From positions 53,769 through 117,768 of the forward strand of contig NZ_AVFK01000026.1 of NCBI RefSeq assembly GCF_000936425.1: DNA of 64,000 nt, given 5' to 3'. How positions within the stretch are numbered: the first letter of the stretch is position 1; every line of letters starts with the position of its first letter. Shown piece after piece: positions 44,227-55,718 of the stretch. This DNA is from Skermanella aerolata KACC 11604 (GTDB lineage Bacteria; Pseudomonadota; Alphaproteobacteria; Azospirillales; Azospirillaceae). Both the position numbers and the translations under genes were made by a program. The notes below the pieces were generated by a model that saw nothing but the letters and a program-made list of their open reading frames with translations, searched no databases and was not told where the DNA came from.

Positions 44227-44502
44227 ATGGACCAGGAATTCAAATCGATGCTGTCTTTGCTATTGGGCAAAGTTGACGTCCTTAATGATAAAATCGACAA
44301 CTTGTCCCTTGAAGTTAGTGCTATCAAGAAGATACTGCCAAATGTGGCGACCAAAGATGATATAGCGCATCTTACGCGAGAACAGGAGTCGCTGGAGCAG
44401 ATATTTGGAGCGACCCATCAAATCATGGTCGGACATGTGGAACAATTGACACGACAGTACGAATATCTTGTTGGTGTCCGTTCCCATACTGCGGCGGAGT
44501 AG
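44227..44502 (+). CDS. Small coiled-coil protein of unknown function
   Basis: A 91-residue, highly charged helical protein with heptad-like spacing of hydrophobic residues (LLLGKVDVLNDKIDNLSLEV, then LTREQESLEQIFGATHQIM), predicting a coiled coil. There is no signal peptide, membrane segment or enzymatic motif. It has a strong AGGAGG 6 bases before the start and a near-consensus promoter just upstream, so it is very likely a real, well-expressed gene. Base composition is clearly lower in GC than the neighbours, suggesting a separate origin or relaxed composition. It sits between acnB and a TSUP transporter gene. No function is assigned. Confidence 0.75.
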   Translation: MDQEFKSMLSLLLGKVDVLNDKIDNLSLEVSAIKKILPNVATKDDIAHLTREQESLEQIFGATHQIMVGHVEQLTRQYEYLVGVRSHTAAE

Positions 44503-44616
44503 CCGAAGCCGCATGAATAAGCTTTCGGACCGATCGCGCCGATCCGTTGCGCCGATGATCTGACCGCCACCGGAAACACCTTGCCAAGCGCCTGAAGAAG
44601 GTGTCTGAAGGCCGGC

Positions 44617-45384
44617 ATGATCACCGATGCCGTCTTCTACGCGATCGCCATCCCCGCAGTCTTGCTTTCCGGCATCAGCAAGGGAGGACTTTCAGGGCTG
44701 GGAGCCCTGGCGGTGCCCATGATGGCGCTGGTCATTTCACCCGCCCAGGCGGCGGGACTGATGCTGCCGATCCTGTGCCTGATGGACCTGTTCGGGCTGT
44801 GGGCGTACCGCAAGACCTGGAGCCGCAGCCAGATGCGCGTGCTGCTGCCGGGATCGCTTATGGGTATCGGCATCGGCGTGCTGGCGTTCGGCCATCTGAA
44901 CGACGATGCGGTTCGGGTGCTGATCGGGCTGATCGCCGTCCTGTTCTCGATCAACCAATGGCTGAAGCCGCTGTTGCAGCAGCAGTTGCTGGAGGCTTCG
45001 CCGCCATCCGGCGCCAAGGGGTTGTTCTGGTCCGGCGTGGCTGGATTCACCAGCTTCGTCGCCCATGCGGGCGGGCCGCCGGTGCTCATATACCTGCTGC
45101 CCCTGCGCATGGAGAAGATGCTGCTGGCGGGGACGACGGTGATGTTCTTCGGCGTGGTGAATTACGTCAAGCTGATCCCGTATTTCTGGCTGGGACAGCT
45201 CAATATGGCGAACGTCTCGACATCGCTGGCACTGGCGCCGCTGGCTCCCATCGGGATCTGGATGGGTGTGTGGCTGACCAAGCGCGTCAGCGAAAAGTTA
45301 TTCTACCGCGTCAGCTTCTTCATGCTGTTTTTGGCCGGCGTGAAGCTGCTGTACGACGGCATGACGGGACTGGGAGCGATCTGA
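44617..45384 (+). CDS. TSUP-family (TauE/SafE) transporter, second copy
   Basis: A 255-residue inner-membrane protein with about eight hydrophobic segments. The two-half TSUP pattern is visible as GISKGGLSGLGALAVPMMAL near the N-terminus and GLFWSGVAGFTSFVAHAGGPP in the second half. The FVAHAGGPP motif is typical of the YfcA-like branch. It differs from the transporter at 39.3-40.2 kb, which has the GMFGVGGGF loops, so the two are different subfamilies. The substrate is unknown. It converges with an unknown gene and ends 2 bases before that gene's stop. Confidence 0.88.
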   Translation: MITDAVFYAIAIPAVLLSGISKGGLSGLGALAVPMMALVISPAQAAGLMLPILCLMDLFGLWAYRKTWSRSQMRVLLPGSLMGIGIGVLAFGHLNDDAVRVLIGLIAVLFSINQWLKPLLQQQLLEASPPSGAKGLFWSGVAGFTSFVAHAGGPPVLIYLLPLRMEKMLLAGTTVMFFGVVNYVKLIPYFWLGQLNMANVSTSLALAPLAPIGIWMGVWLTKRVSEKLFYRVSFFMLFLAGVKLLYDGMTGLGAI

Positions 45385-45386
45385 CG

Positions 45387-45803
45387 TCAATCGTCGTCAG
45401 GCTCCGTTCCCGTCAGCAACGCGTGGATGCGGCGGCCCAGCGCCGTCAGGCCGGTTCCTTCGGCGTCGAACAGCCCATGCAGGCGCTTCATGCCTTCGTC
45501 GTCGGGCAGGTAGGTCGCGGCGCCGCCGGGCAGAGTATCGGAATAGGCCCAGGTGAAGCCTTCGCCGGTAGGGTCCCAGACCTCCGTCCGCTCCGGTCCA
45601 TGCGGACGCGCGACCCAGGCACGGTCACCGGCGGCCTCCGCCTTGTAGCGGACGCCGAAGAAGCGGCTGCCGGCCAGGGCGCCGACGGCGACCACCGCGA
45701 AGACGCCGCCTTCGGGAAAACGCTCCGCCACCAGCTGGCTCACCATCTCCGCGAACCGGCGGCGTTTCTCCTCCGCAGGCATGCCGTCCAGTACCAGAGC
45801 CAT
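45387..45803 (-). CDS. Conserved-looking hypothetical protein
   Basis: A 138-residue soluble protein that I do not recognise. It has an N-terminal helix (AEEKRRRFAEMVSQLVAERF), a beta-rich middle (GVFAVVAVGALAGSRFFGVR, then RAWVARPHGPERTEVWDPTG) and a C-terminal helical part ending in an acidic tail. There is no signal peptide or metal motif. I use the ATG at 45803 with AAGGAA upstream; earlier in-frame ATGs overlap the acnA terminator. It lies directly downstream of acnA in the same direction but after a strong terminator, so read-through expression would be low. Confidence 0.65.
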   Translation of the reverse strand: MALVLDGMPAEEKRRRFAEMVSQLVAERFPEGGVFAVVAVGALAGSRFFGVRYKAEAAGDRAWVARPHGPERTEVWDPTGEGFTWAYSDTLPGGAATYLPDDEGMKRLHGLFDAEGTGLTALGRRIHALLTGTEPDDD

Positions 45804-45821
45804 CGGTGAAATTCCTTTTAA

Positions 45822-45853
45822 AGAAAAAGCCCCGCAGCTTACCACTGCGGGGC
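45822..45853 (-). terminator. Intrinsic terminator of acnA
   Basis: On the minus strand GCCCCGCAG (45853-45845) pairs with CTGCGGGGC (45837-45829) around a 7-base loop and is followed by TTTTTCTTT. It begins 36 bases after the acnA stop. Confidence 0.9.
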
Positions 45854-45889
45854 TCGATCTCACCATTGCTTCGGACAAAGCCGGAAGTT

Positions 45890-48598
<2,709 letters not shown>

Positions 48599-49162
48599 AG
48601 GAACTCCTCCATTGCATCAGCAACCAGCGGAGGTTTGGATCGCGAAGTGACCGAAACCTTTTTTGTACAGTCGTGGTGTAGCGCAGAATTGGCATGTAGG
48701 CAAACACGAGCATGATGCAAGTGGTCATACCAATGGGAAGTATTTTCAAAGGTTTCGCAAAGATGCGAGAACTTTCCAAGTGATTTTCCACCTGTTGCGC
48801 GGCGGCGCTTACCGCAGCGCACCATAGACTGTGCAACAGGGAGTCTTACTCACTTTCATATTACCTTCGTATTATATTACCGTTTTCGATGTCACACAAT
48901 AGGTACTCCTGGCCTAGTGCCGATTCGGCTCCGATATCGGCATGCCGCCGGTGCCGGATCGATACGATCGCATGCCGGAACTCGCTGACGCCAAGGCGAC
49001 ACGGCATCGGACAGGAATTTTACAAACGATTGTTTTCTAAAACGCCGAAATCTGTTGCAGCCCATTCGTCTTGTATTTAAGGATTGGACACGCCCGATGA
49101 GGCGCAAGGGACATACCGCTCAAATGGTATGACCAATAATAATGGTTCAGGGAGGACGCACG
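48599..49162. other. Divergent intergenic region between acnA and the Liv-type operon
   Basis: 564 bases with no supportable gene. The middle (48840-48900) is AT-rich. The only clear element is the dyad at 49125-49135. I did not find a promoter for acnA that I would defend. Confidence 0.6.
49125..49135. promoter_or_regulatory. GntR/FadR-type operator-like dyad before the Liv-type operon
   Basis: TGGTATGACCA is a perfect dyad of the TGGT-N3-ACCA class bound by FadR-subfamily GntR regulators, with AAT-like flanks. It lies 28 bases before the first start codon. A second inverted pair, ATACC (49113-49117) and GGTAT (49126-49130), overlaps it. No gntR gene is nearby, so the assignment is tentative. 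Confidence 0.5.
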
Positions 49163-49999
49163 GTGAAGGCCGATACGCCCATTTTTGAAGCCCGGCATGT
49201 ATCGCTGAGGTTCGGCGGCGTGCGAGCGCTGACCGATGTGAGCTTCAGTATCGACAAGGGCGAGCTGTTCTCGATCATCGGTCCCAACGGCGCCGGCAAG
49301 ACTTCGATGGTCAATTGCATTTCCGGCCGCTATACCCCGACCGAAGGCCAGATATTCTTCAAGGGCCAGGATGTGACGGGCATGACGCCCAACAACCGGG
49401 CGGAAATCGGCATCGGCAGGACCTTCCAGAATCTGGCGCTGTTCGGGCACATGACCGTGCTCGACAACATCATGGTCGGCCGCCACCACCTGCTGAAGAA
49501 CAATTTCCTGACCGGCGCCCTCTACTGGTTCACCGGCGCGCGCACCGAAGAGCTGGCGCACCGGCGCGAGATCGAGGAGATCATCGACTTCCTCGACATC
49601 CAGCATGTCCGCAAATCGATCGCCGGCACGCTGTCCTACGGCCTCCGCAAGCGGGTCGAACTGGCTCGCGCCATGGCGCTGAAGCCGGACCTGATCCTGC
49701 TGGACGAACCGATGGCCGGCATGAACCTAGAAGAGAAGGAGGACATGGCCCGCTACATAGTGGACCTGAACGAGGAATACGGCATGACCGTCGTGATGAT
49801 CGAGCACGACATGGGCGTGGTCATGGATATCTCACACCGGATCATGGTTCTGGATTTCGGCAAGAAGATCGCCGAGGGCTATCCCGAGGAAGTGCTGGCG
49901 AACGCCCATGTCAAGCGGGCCTATCTGGGCGAAGCCGACGACGTGCTGAGCGACGAGGACGACGTCACCGTCACCGCTCCGGCCGGAAAGGTGGCGTGA
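49163..49999 (+). CDS. Branched-chain-type ABC transporter ATP-binding protein (LivG-like)
   Basis: A 278-residue ATPase, first gene of a seven-gene operon. It has Walker A GPNGAGKTS, the LivG-type insert region FQNLALFGHMTVLDNIMVGR, a signature region LSYGLRKRVELARAMA, Walker B LILLDEPMAGMNLEE and the switch histidine in VMIEHDMGVVMDI. The signature reads LSYG instead of LSGG, a common LivG variation. The GTG at 49163 has GGGAGG 7 bases upstream and is preferred to ATG at 49142. The stop overlaps the next ATG (TGATG). Confidence 0.92.
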   Translation: MKADTPIFEARHVSLRFGGVRALTDVSFSIDKGELFSIIGPNGAGKTSMVNCISGRYTPTEGQIFFKGQDVTGMTPNNRAEIGIGRTFQNLALFGHMTVLDNIMVGRHHLLKNNFLTGALYWFTGARTEELAHRREIEEIIDFLDIQHVRKSIAGTLSYGLRKRVELARAMALKPDLILLDEPMAGMNLEEKEDMARYIVDLNEEYGMTVVMIEHDMGVVMDISHRIMVLDFGKKIAEGYPEEVLANAHVKRAYLGEADDVLSDEDDVTVTAPAGKVA

Positions 50000-51948
50000 T
50001 GGACGCCGCAACCGTCAACGATTTGCCCGACCTGTCGCTTTTCGACACCTTCCCGAAGCTGCTCCAGCTCCATGCCCGTAACCATCCGGACGAGGTGGCG
50101 CTCCGCGTCAAGGACCTGGGCATCTGGCACAGCCTGAACTGGCGGGAGTACCAGACGCGCGTCAAGACCTTCGCCCTGGGGCTGCACCATTTCGGCATCG
50201 GCCGGGGCGCCGTGGTCGCCCTGATCGGCGACAACCGGCCGGACTGGGTCTGCGGGGAGATCGCCGCCCACGCGGTCGGCGCCATGAGCCTGGGCATGTA
50301 CCGCGACGCCCTGGATGAGGAACTGGCGTTCCTCATCACCTATAGCGGCGCCCGCGCGGTCTTCGCCGAGGACGAGGAGCAGGTCGACAAGCTGCTGGCG
50401 CTGGGCGACCGCATCGGCACCGTCAAGCTGATCGTCTACAGCGACCCGCGCGGCATGCGGAAGCACACGGACCCGCGCCTGATCTCCGTGACCGAGCTGA
50501 TGCATCACGGCGACGCCGTCGCGTCCGAATACCCCGCCCTCTACGACGAGCTGGTCGCGGCGACGAAGGGCGAGGACGTGGCCGTCCTGTGCACGACGTC
50601 GGGCACGACGGCCAATCCTAAGCTGGCGATGCTCCCTGCCGGCCGGATCATCCGCCATTGCGCCAGCTATCTCGGCGTCGATCCCAAGGGACCGCGCGAC
50701 GAATACGTCTCCGTGCTGCCGCTGCCCTGGATCATGGAGCAGGTCTATGTGCTGGGCAAGGCGCTGCTGAGCCGGATGACCGTCAACTTCGTCGAGGAAA
50801 CCGAGACGATGATGAGCGACTTCCGCGAAGTCGGGCCGACTTTCGTGCTGTTCGCTCCGCGCGTATGGGAACAGATCGCCGCCGATGTCCGCGCCCGCAT
50901 CATGGATGCCTCGCCGCTCAAGCGCCGCCTCTACGACTACGGCATGAAGCTCGGGCTCGACGCGCTGGACAAGGGCAAGCGGTCCTGGCTGGCCGACCTG
51001 CTGCTGTTCAAGGCGCTGCGCGACCGCCTGGGCTTCACCAACCTGCGGTCGGCCGCTACCGGCGGTGCGGCGCTGGGTCCCGAAACTTTCCGTTTCTTCA
51101 TGGCGATGGGCGTGCCGCTGCGCCAGCTCTACGGCCAGACCGAGACGCTGGGGGCCTATACCATCCACGCGGCGGGAGACGTGAACTTCGACACGGTCGG
51201 CAAGCCGTTCGACAGTGCTGTCGAGGTCAAGATCGACAACCCCGACCACAACGGCGTCGGCGAGATCGTGACCCGCCACCCCAACATGTTCGCGGGCTAT
51301 TTCGGGACCGAAGCCGCCTCCGCCGACCTGCGGGACGGCTGGATGCATACCGGCGACGCCGGCTATTTCGACAAGTCGGGCCATCTCGTCGTGATCGACC
51401 GGATCAAGGACATCGCGACGACCAGCCTCGGCGACCGGTTCTCGCCCCAGTACATCGAGAACAAGCTGAAGTTCAGCCCCTATGTCGCCGAAGCCGTCAT
51501 TCTGGGCGACCAGCGCGAACATCTGGCGGCGATGATCTGCATCCGCTTCCCGATCGTCTCGAAATGGGCGGAAAAGAACCGGATCTCCTTCACGACCTAC
51601 ACCGATCTGGCAAGCCGCCCCGAGGTCTACGAAATGATCCGGTGCGAGGTCGAGACGGTCAACAAGACCCTGCCCGACGCCCAGCGCATCCGGAAGTTCC
51701 TGCTGCTCTACAAGGAGCTGGACGCCGACGACGGCGAGTTGACCCGGACCCGGAAAGTCCGCCGGAGCGTGATCGCCGAGAAATATGGCACCATCATAGA
51801 CGCCATCTACGGCGGGCGTCCCAGCATCGACGTGGACACCACCATCGCCTACCAGGACGGCACGAAACAGCGCATCCGGACGGTCCTGAAGGTGGTCGAT
51901 CTCGCACCGGGCGACACGGCCCCGGCCTTTCCGAAGCGAGCGGCGTGA
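49999..51948 (+). CDS. Long-chain acyl-CoA synthetase-like AMP-binding protein
   Basis: A 649-residue adenylate-forming enzyme expected to activate a carboxylic acid as its CoA thioester. The P-loop is CTTSGTTANPKLAML. The later adenylation motifs are AATGGAALGPE, LYGQTETLGAY, and DGWMHTGDAGYFDKSGHLVV, with the hinge and C-terminal domain after IDRIKDIATT. The closest family is FACS/FadD15-like, but aromatic or branched substrates are possible. It is coupled to the LivG-like gene by TGATG. Placement inside an importer operon suggests that it traps the imported substrate, which is inference. Confidence 0.9.
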   Translation: MDAATVNDLPDLSLFDTFPKLLQLHARNHPDEVALRVKDLGIWHSLNWREYQTRVKTFALGLHHFGIGRGAVVALIGDNRPDWVCGEIAAHAVGAMSLGMYRDALDEELAFLITYSGARAVFAEDEEQVDKLLALGDRIGTVKLIVYSDPRGMRKHTDPRLISVTELMHHGDAVASEYPALYDELVAATKGEDVAVLCTTSGTTANPKLAMLPAGRIIRHCASYLGVDPKGPRDEYVSVLPLPWIMEQVYVLGKALLSRMTVNFVEETETMMSDFREVGPTFVLFAPRVWEQIAADVRARIMDASPLKRRLYDYGMKLGLDALDKGKRSWLADLLLFKALRDRLGFTNLRSAATGGAALGPETFRFFMAMGVPLRQLYGQTETLGAYTIHAAGDVNFDTVGKPFDSAVEVKIDNPDHNGVGEIVTRHPNMFAGYFGTEAASADLRDGWMHTGDAGYFDKSGHLVVIDRIKDIATTSLGDRFSPQYIENKLKFSPYVAEAVILGDQREHLAAMICIRFPIVSKWAEKNRISFTTYTDLASRPEVYEMIRCEVETVNKTLPDAQRIRKFLLLYKELDADDGELTRTRKVRRSVIAEKYGTIIDAIYGGRPSIDVDTTIAYQDGTKQRIRTVLKVVDLAPGDTAPAFPKRAA

Positions 51949-52282
51949 TGGCGAGCGCATTGCAATTTCGGGGGAGTTGGGGTAGAAGAGAGCTGCTGAG
52001 GGACGTTCTGAGCGCCCCCCGGCACCTCCTAGGCCCTGGTCACAAGCAGGCGAATGCAAATCCGCCAGACTTTGAGATCGAGCCACAGGAGGGTGGATGG
52101 TTTTCGCATCCATTCGCTCCTCGGTTAGACGGTCGGGCCAATTCCCGGCCGGCGACCCGGACCACACCCCATACGATAGAATTCTTCGAACGACCGCGCG
52201 TGGCGATAGTGTCGCAACCGCCGGCATCCGGATTCAAAAGCAGAGCCAAGAACAAGAACGCGGCCTGGGAGGGAACCTCGCC
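51949..52282. other. Gap inside the Liv-type operon
   Basis: 334 bases between the ligase gene and the LivH-like permease. I see no gene with a supported start, no convincing terminator and no clear promoter. It is long for an internal operon gap, so an internal promoter or a lost short gene is possible. Confidence 0.5.
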
Positions 52283-53176
52283 ATGAACTGGAACCTGCTG
52301 TTCCAGCTCGTCGTCAATGGCATCATCGTCGGCGCCCTCTACGGCGTCGTGGCCATGTCGTTCGTGCTGATCTACAAGGCAAGCCAAGTCGTCAACTTTG
52401 CCCAGGGCGAATTCCTGCTGATCGGGGCCTGGGCCTGCTGGTGGCTCTTGACGACGTACCAGATCCCTTTCGTCTGGGGCTTCCTGATCACGCTGGCCTT
52501 CATGATGACATTCGGTGTCATTCTCCAGATCGTCGTGTTGCGGCCGATGATCGGGGAGCCGATCATCTCGGTCATCATGGTCACGATCGGGCTGTCGATC
52601 TTCTTCCAGGCCCTGATGAAGTGGATGTTCGGCGTCTTCGCCAAGCCCTTCCCGCCGATCTTCGAAACCCAGTCGGTCAGTGTCTTCGGGCTTCAGGTGC
52701 AAAGCGTCTACCTGATGAGCCTGGGCATCTCGCTGTTCATCATGGCCGGCTTCGGCTGGTTCTTCAAATATTCGAAGATGGGTCTGGCGATGCGGGCGAC
52801 CGCCTTCGACCAGCAGGTGGCGCAGTCGCTCGGCATCTCCGTCCGCACCGTCTTCGCGCTGAGCTGGGCGATCTCCGCCATGGTGTCGTCGGTGGCGGGC
52901 GTGGTGGTCGGAACGGTCAACGGCGTGTCCTCTGCCCTGTCCTTCTTCGGCATCAAGGTCTTCCCGGCCGTGATCCTGGGCGGGCTGGACAGCATCCTGG
53001 GCGCCGTGATCGGCGGCCTGATCGTCGGATTGCTGGAGAACGTCGCGCACTTCTTCGACAGCCAGTTCCTCAACTGGGGAAACATGTACGAGATCGCCCC
53101 CTTCTACGTCCTGATCGTCATCCTGATGATCAAGCCGTACGGGCTGTTCGGCACCAAGACCATCGAACGCGTCTGA
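52283..53176 (+). CDS. Branched-chain-type ABC transporter permease (LivH-like)
   Basis: A 297-residue inner-membrane permease. The start NWNLLFQLVVNGIIVGALYG and the YKASQVVNFAQGEFLLIGAW motif are diagnostic of LivH. About eight hydrophobic segments follow, with the coupling region AFDQQVAQSLGISVRTVFAL and the C-terminal ILGGLDSILGAVIGGLIVGL. The ATG at 52283 has GGGAGGG ~9 bases upstream; the open frame further upstream lacks membrane character. The LivM-like gene follows after 16 bases. Confidence 0.94.
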   Translation: MNWNLLFQLVVNGIIVGALYGVVAMSFVLIYKASQVVNFAQGEFLLIGAWACWWLLTTYQIPFVWGFLITLAFMMTFGVILQIVVLRPMIGEPIISVIMVTIGLSIFFQALMKWMFGVFAKPFPPIFETQSVSVFGLQVQSVYLMSLGISLFIMAGFGWFFKYSKMGLAMRATAFDQQVAQSLGISVRTVFALSWAISAMVSSVAGVVVGTVNGVSSALSFFGIKVFPAVILGGLDSILGAVIGGLIVGLLENVAHFFDSQFLNWGNMYEIAPFYVLIVILMIKPYGLFGTKTIERV

Positions 53177-53192
53177 CCGGAGCCGCCATACC

Positions 53193-54260
53193 ATGACGAG
53201 CATGATCCCCTGCGGCGACTTCAAGACCGGGTATTCCGCCGACACCACCATCTTCCCGACCACGACCAGCCGCAACATGGTGATCTTCGGGATCGCGGTG
53301 CTGTGCCTCGCCCCGCTGGTGATGGACAAATACGCGCTCAGCCTGCTGATCCAGATCGGCTATCTCGGCATCGCGGCGCTCGGGCTGAACATCCTGGTCG
53401 GGTTCACCGGCCAGATCTCGATTGGGCACGCCGCCTTCTTCGGCTTCGGCGCCTTCACCTCGGCGTGGCTGGTTTCGAACCTCCACGTCCCGGTCTTCTT
53501 CGCGATCCCGCTGGCCGGCGTCCTGACCACGGCGGTCGGCATGATCTTCGGCCTGCCCGCCGCCCGCCTGAAGGGGCTCTATCTGGCGATCGCCACGCTG
53601 GCGGCCCAGGTCATCCTTCAGGACTTCTTCGCCCGCGCCTCCTGGTTCTCAGGCGGCGTCGCCGGCACGCTGACCGAGCCGTTCTCGATCTTCGGCTTCG
53701 TCTTCGACACCGACGAGCGCTACTTCTACGTCGTGCTGGCCTATGTCGTCGTCATGTACATCCTCGGCACCAACCTGATGCGCTCGCGCGACGGCAGGGC
53801 GCTGGTCGCGGTCCGCGACCATTACCTGTCGGCCGAGATGATGGGCATCAACCTGACGAAGTACCGGACACTGTCGTTCGGCATCTCGGCCTTCTACGCC
53901 GGCATCGGCGGCGCGCTCTACGCCCACTACCTTCAGTTCGTCTCGGTCGAGGGCTTCACGATCCTGTTCTCGATCCAGTTCCTCGGCATGATCATCATCG
54001 GCGGACTGGGCTCGATCATGGGGTCGCTGATGGGGACCGCCTTCATGGTCCTGCTGCCGGAAAGCATGCAATGGCTGACCGATAGCTTGGCGGGAGGCGC
54101 CATCGACCGGGCGCTCGACCTCAGCAACAGCCTCGCCTTCCTGCGCGAGATGGCGATCGGCGCCGTCATCATCCTGTTCCTGATCTTCGAACCCGACGGG
54201 TTGGCCCATCGCTGGAAGCAGATCAAGGCATACTGGAAGCTCTACCCGTTCTCCCACTGA
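53193..54260 (+). CDS. Branched-chain-type ABC transporter permease (LivM-like)
   Basis: A 355-residue inner-membrane permease that pairs with the LivH-like protein. It has LGIAALGLNILVGFTGQISI followed by GHAAFFGFGAFTSAWLVSNL, the LivM signature. The coupling loop is in VAVRDHYLSAEMMGINLTKY, and a later segment is FLGMIIIGGLGSIMGSLMGT. The hydrophilic N-terminal ~30 residues precede the first membrane helix. It is followed by the binding-protein gene after ~85 bases. Confidence 0.94.
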   Translation: MTSMIPCGDFKTGYSADTTIFPTTTSRNMVIFGIAVLCLAPLVMDKYALSLLIQIGYLGIAALGLNILVGFTGQISIGHAAFFGFGAFTSAWLVSNLHVPVFFAIPLAGVLTTAVGMIFGLPAARLKGLYLAIATLAAQVILQDFFARASWFSGGVAGTLTEPFSIFGFVFDTDERYFYVVLAYVVVMYILGTNLMRSRDGRALVAVRDHYLSAEMMGINLTKYRTLSFGISAFYAGIGGALYAHYLQFVSVEGFTILFSIQFLGMIIIGGLGSIMGSLMGTAFMVLLPESMQWLTDSLAGGAIDRALDLSNSLAFLREMAIGAVIILFLIFEPDGLAHRWKQIKAYWKLYPFSH

Positions 54261-54346
54261 GGACGCTGGAACGACCGGCAATCCGAACAACAGACCGAAA
54301 CAACAAGCCGACTAACCACAATAAGAATATCCGGAGGATGCTTTCG

Positions 54347-55627
54347 ATGAGTGTGAAGAGCGTAATGCTGGCAGCATCAGCGGTGATCGCCCTGACCGCG
54401 CCCGTGTCGGCCCAGACCAAGGTCCCGGTCGGGCATCTGGCCGACTATAGCGGCGCCACGTCGGACGTCGGCGTGCCGTTCGGGCAGGGCGTCGCCGACG
54501 CGCTGGCCTATATCAACAAGACGGGCGGCGTCGGCGGTTCCCAGATGGGGGTCGAGACCTTCGACTACGGCTATCAGGTGCCGCGGGCGATCTCGCAGTA
54601 CAAGAAATGGTCGGGCCGCGACAAGGTGGTCGCGATCCAGGGCTGGGGCACGGCGGACACCGAAGCGCTGATCACCTTCATCGCCAAGGACGAGATCCCC
54701 TATTTCTCCGGCTCCTACGCCGGTCAGTTGACCGATCCCAACGGCTCGGGCGAGAAATCGACCAAGGCGGCTCCGTTCAACTTCTTCTACGGCCCCTCGT
54801 ATTCGGACTCGCTGCGCGCCATGCTGCAATGGGCGGCGGAGGACTGGAAGACCAAGGGCGGTTCGGGCAAGCCCAAATACGTCCACATGGGCGCCAACCA
54901 CCCCTACCCCAACGCGCCGAAGGAAGCCGGCGAGGAGCTGGCGAAGGAACTGGGCTTCGACGTGCTGCCGGCCGTCCAGTTCGCCTTGACCCCCGGCGAT
55001 TACACAGCGCAGTGCCTGACGCTGAAGGACAGCGGCGCCAACTACGCCTATCTTGGCAATACGGCGGGCTCCAACATCTCGGTGCTGCGGGCCTGTGACA
55101 CGGTCGGCGCCAAGGTCCAGTTCATGGGCAATGTCTGGGGCATGGACGAGAACGCCATGAAGGCCGCCGGCAAGGCCGCGGATGGCGTGGTCTTCCCGGT
55201 CCGGACCGGCGCGGTCTGGGGGGGAGAGGCGCCGGGCATGCAGATCGTCAAGGAGGTTTCCAAGATCTCCGACGCCACCGGCAATGCCTATCGCCCGGTT
55301 CACTACATGTCCGGCATCTGCTCCGCCTTCTACATGAAGGAGTCGATGGAGTGGGCGGCCAAGAACGGCGGTATTTCCGGCGCGAAGATCAAGCAGGGCA
55401 TGTACCAGAAGAAGGATTGGGTGCCGGCTGGCCTTGAAGGCGTCTGCGTCCCCTCGACCTGGACGCCCGACGACCATCGCGGCACCACGACCGTCGCGAT
55501 CTACCGCGCCAAGGTCTCGGGCGCCACCGAGGCATCGGTCGACGAACTGGTGAAAGCCGGCACGATCAAGCTGGAGAAGGTCACCAGCATCGACCTGCCG
55601 CGCAAGAAGGAATGGCTCGGCTGGTAA
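54347..55627 (+). CDS. Branched-chain-type ABC transporter substrate-binding protein (LivK-like)
   Basis: A 426-residue periplasmic binding protein of the type-I fold. The signal peptide (VMLAASAVIALTAPVSAQ) is cleaved near VSA-QT. The mature N-terminus, KVPVGHLADYSGATSDVGVP, and the GWGTADTEALITFIAKDEIP segment fit the amide/urea/aromatic-type LivK proteins rather than the classical leucine-binding ones. The ATG at 54347 has GGAGG 9 bases upstream; the ATG at 54338 abuts the ribosome-binding site and is unlikely. The ligand is unknown. The neighbouring ligases imply an organic acid. Confidence 0.91.
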   Translation: MSVKSVMLAASAVIALTAPVSAQTKVPVGHLADYSGATSDVGVPFGQGVADALAYINKTGGVGGSQMGVETFDYGYQVPRAISQYKKWSGRDKVVAIQGWGTADTEALITFIAKDEIPYFSGSYAGQLTDPNGSGEKSTKAAPFNFFYGPSYSDSLRAMLQWAAEDWKTKGGSGKPKYVHMGANHPYPNAPKEAGEELAKELGFDVLPAVQFALTPGDYTAQCLTLKDSGANYAYLGNTAGSNISVLRACDTVGAKVQFMGNVWGMDENAMKAAGKAADGVVFPVRTGAVWGGEAPGMQIVKEVSKISDATGNAYRPVHYMSGICSAFYMKESMEWAAKNGGISGAKIKQGMYQKKDWVPAGLEGVCVPSTWTPDDHRGTTTVAIYRAKVSGATEASVDELVKAGTIKLEKVTSIDLPRKKEWLGW

Positions 55628-55718
55628 AGCCGGACCACCCGCCGGGACGGCAAGGACCGTCCCGGCAATCCTTTTGCATGATCAGGCCGCACGACAGGCC
55701 GCACGACGGGATAGAGTC

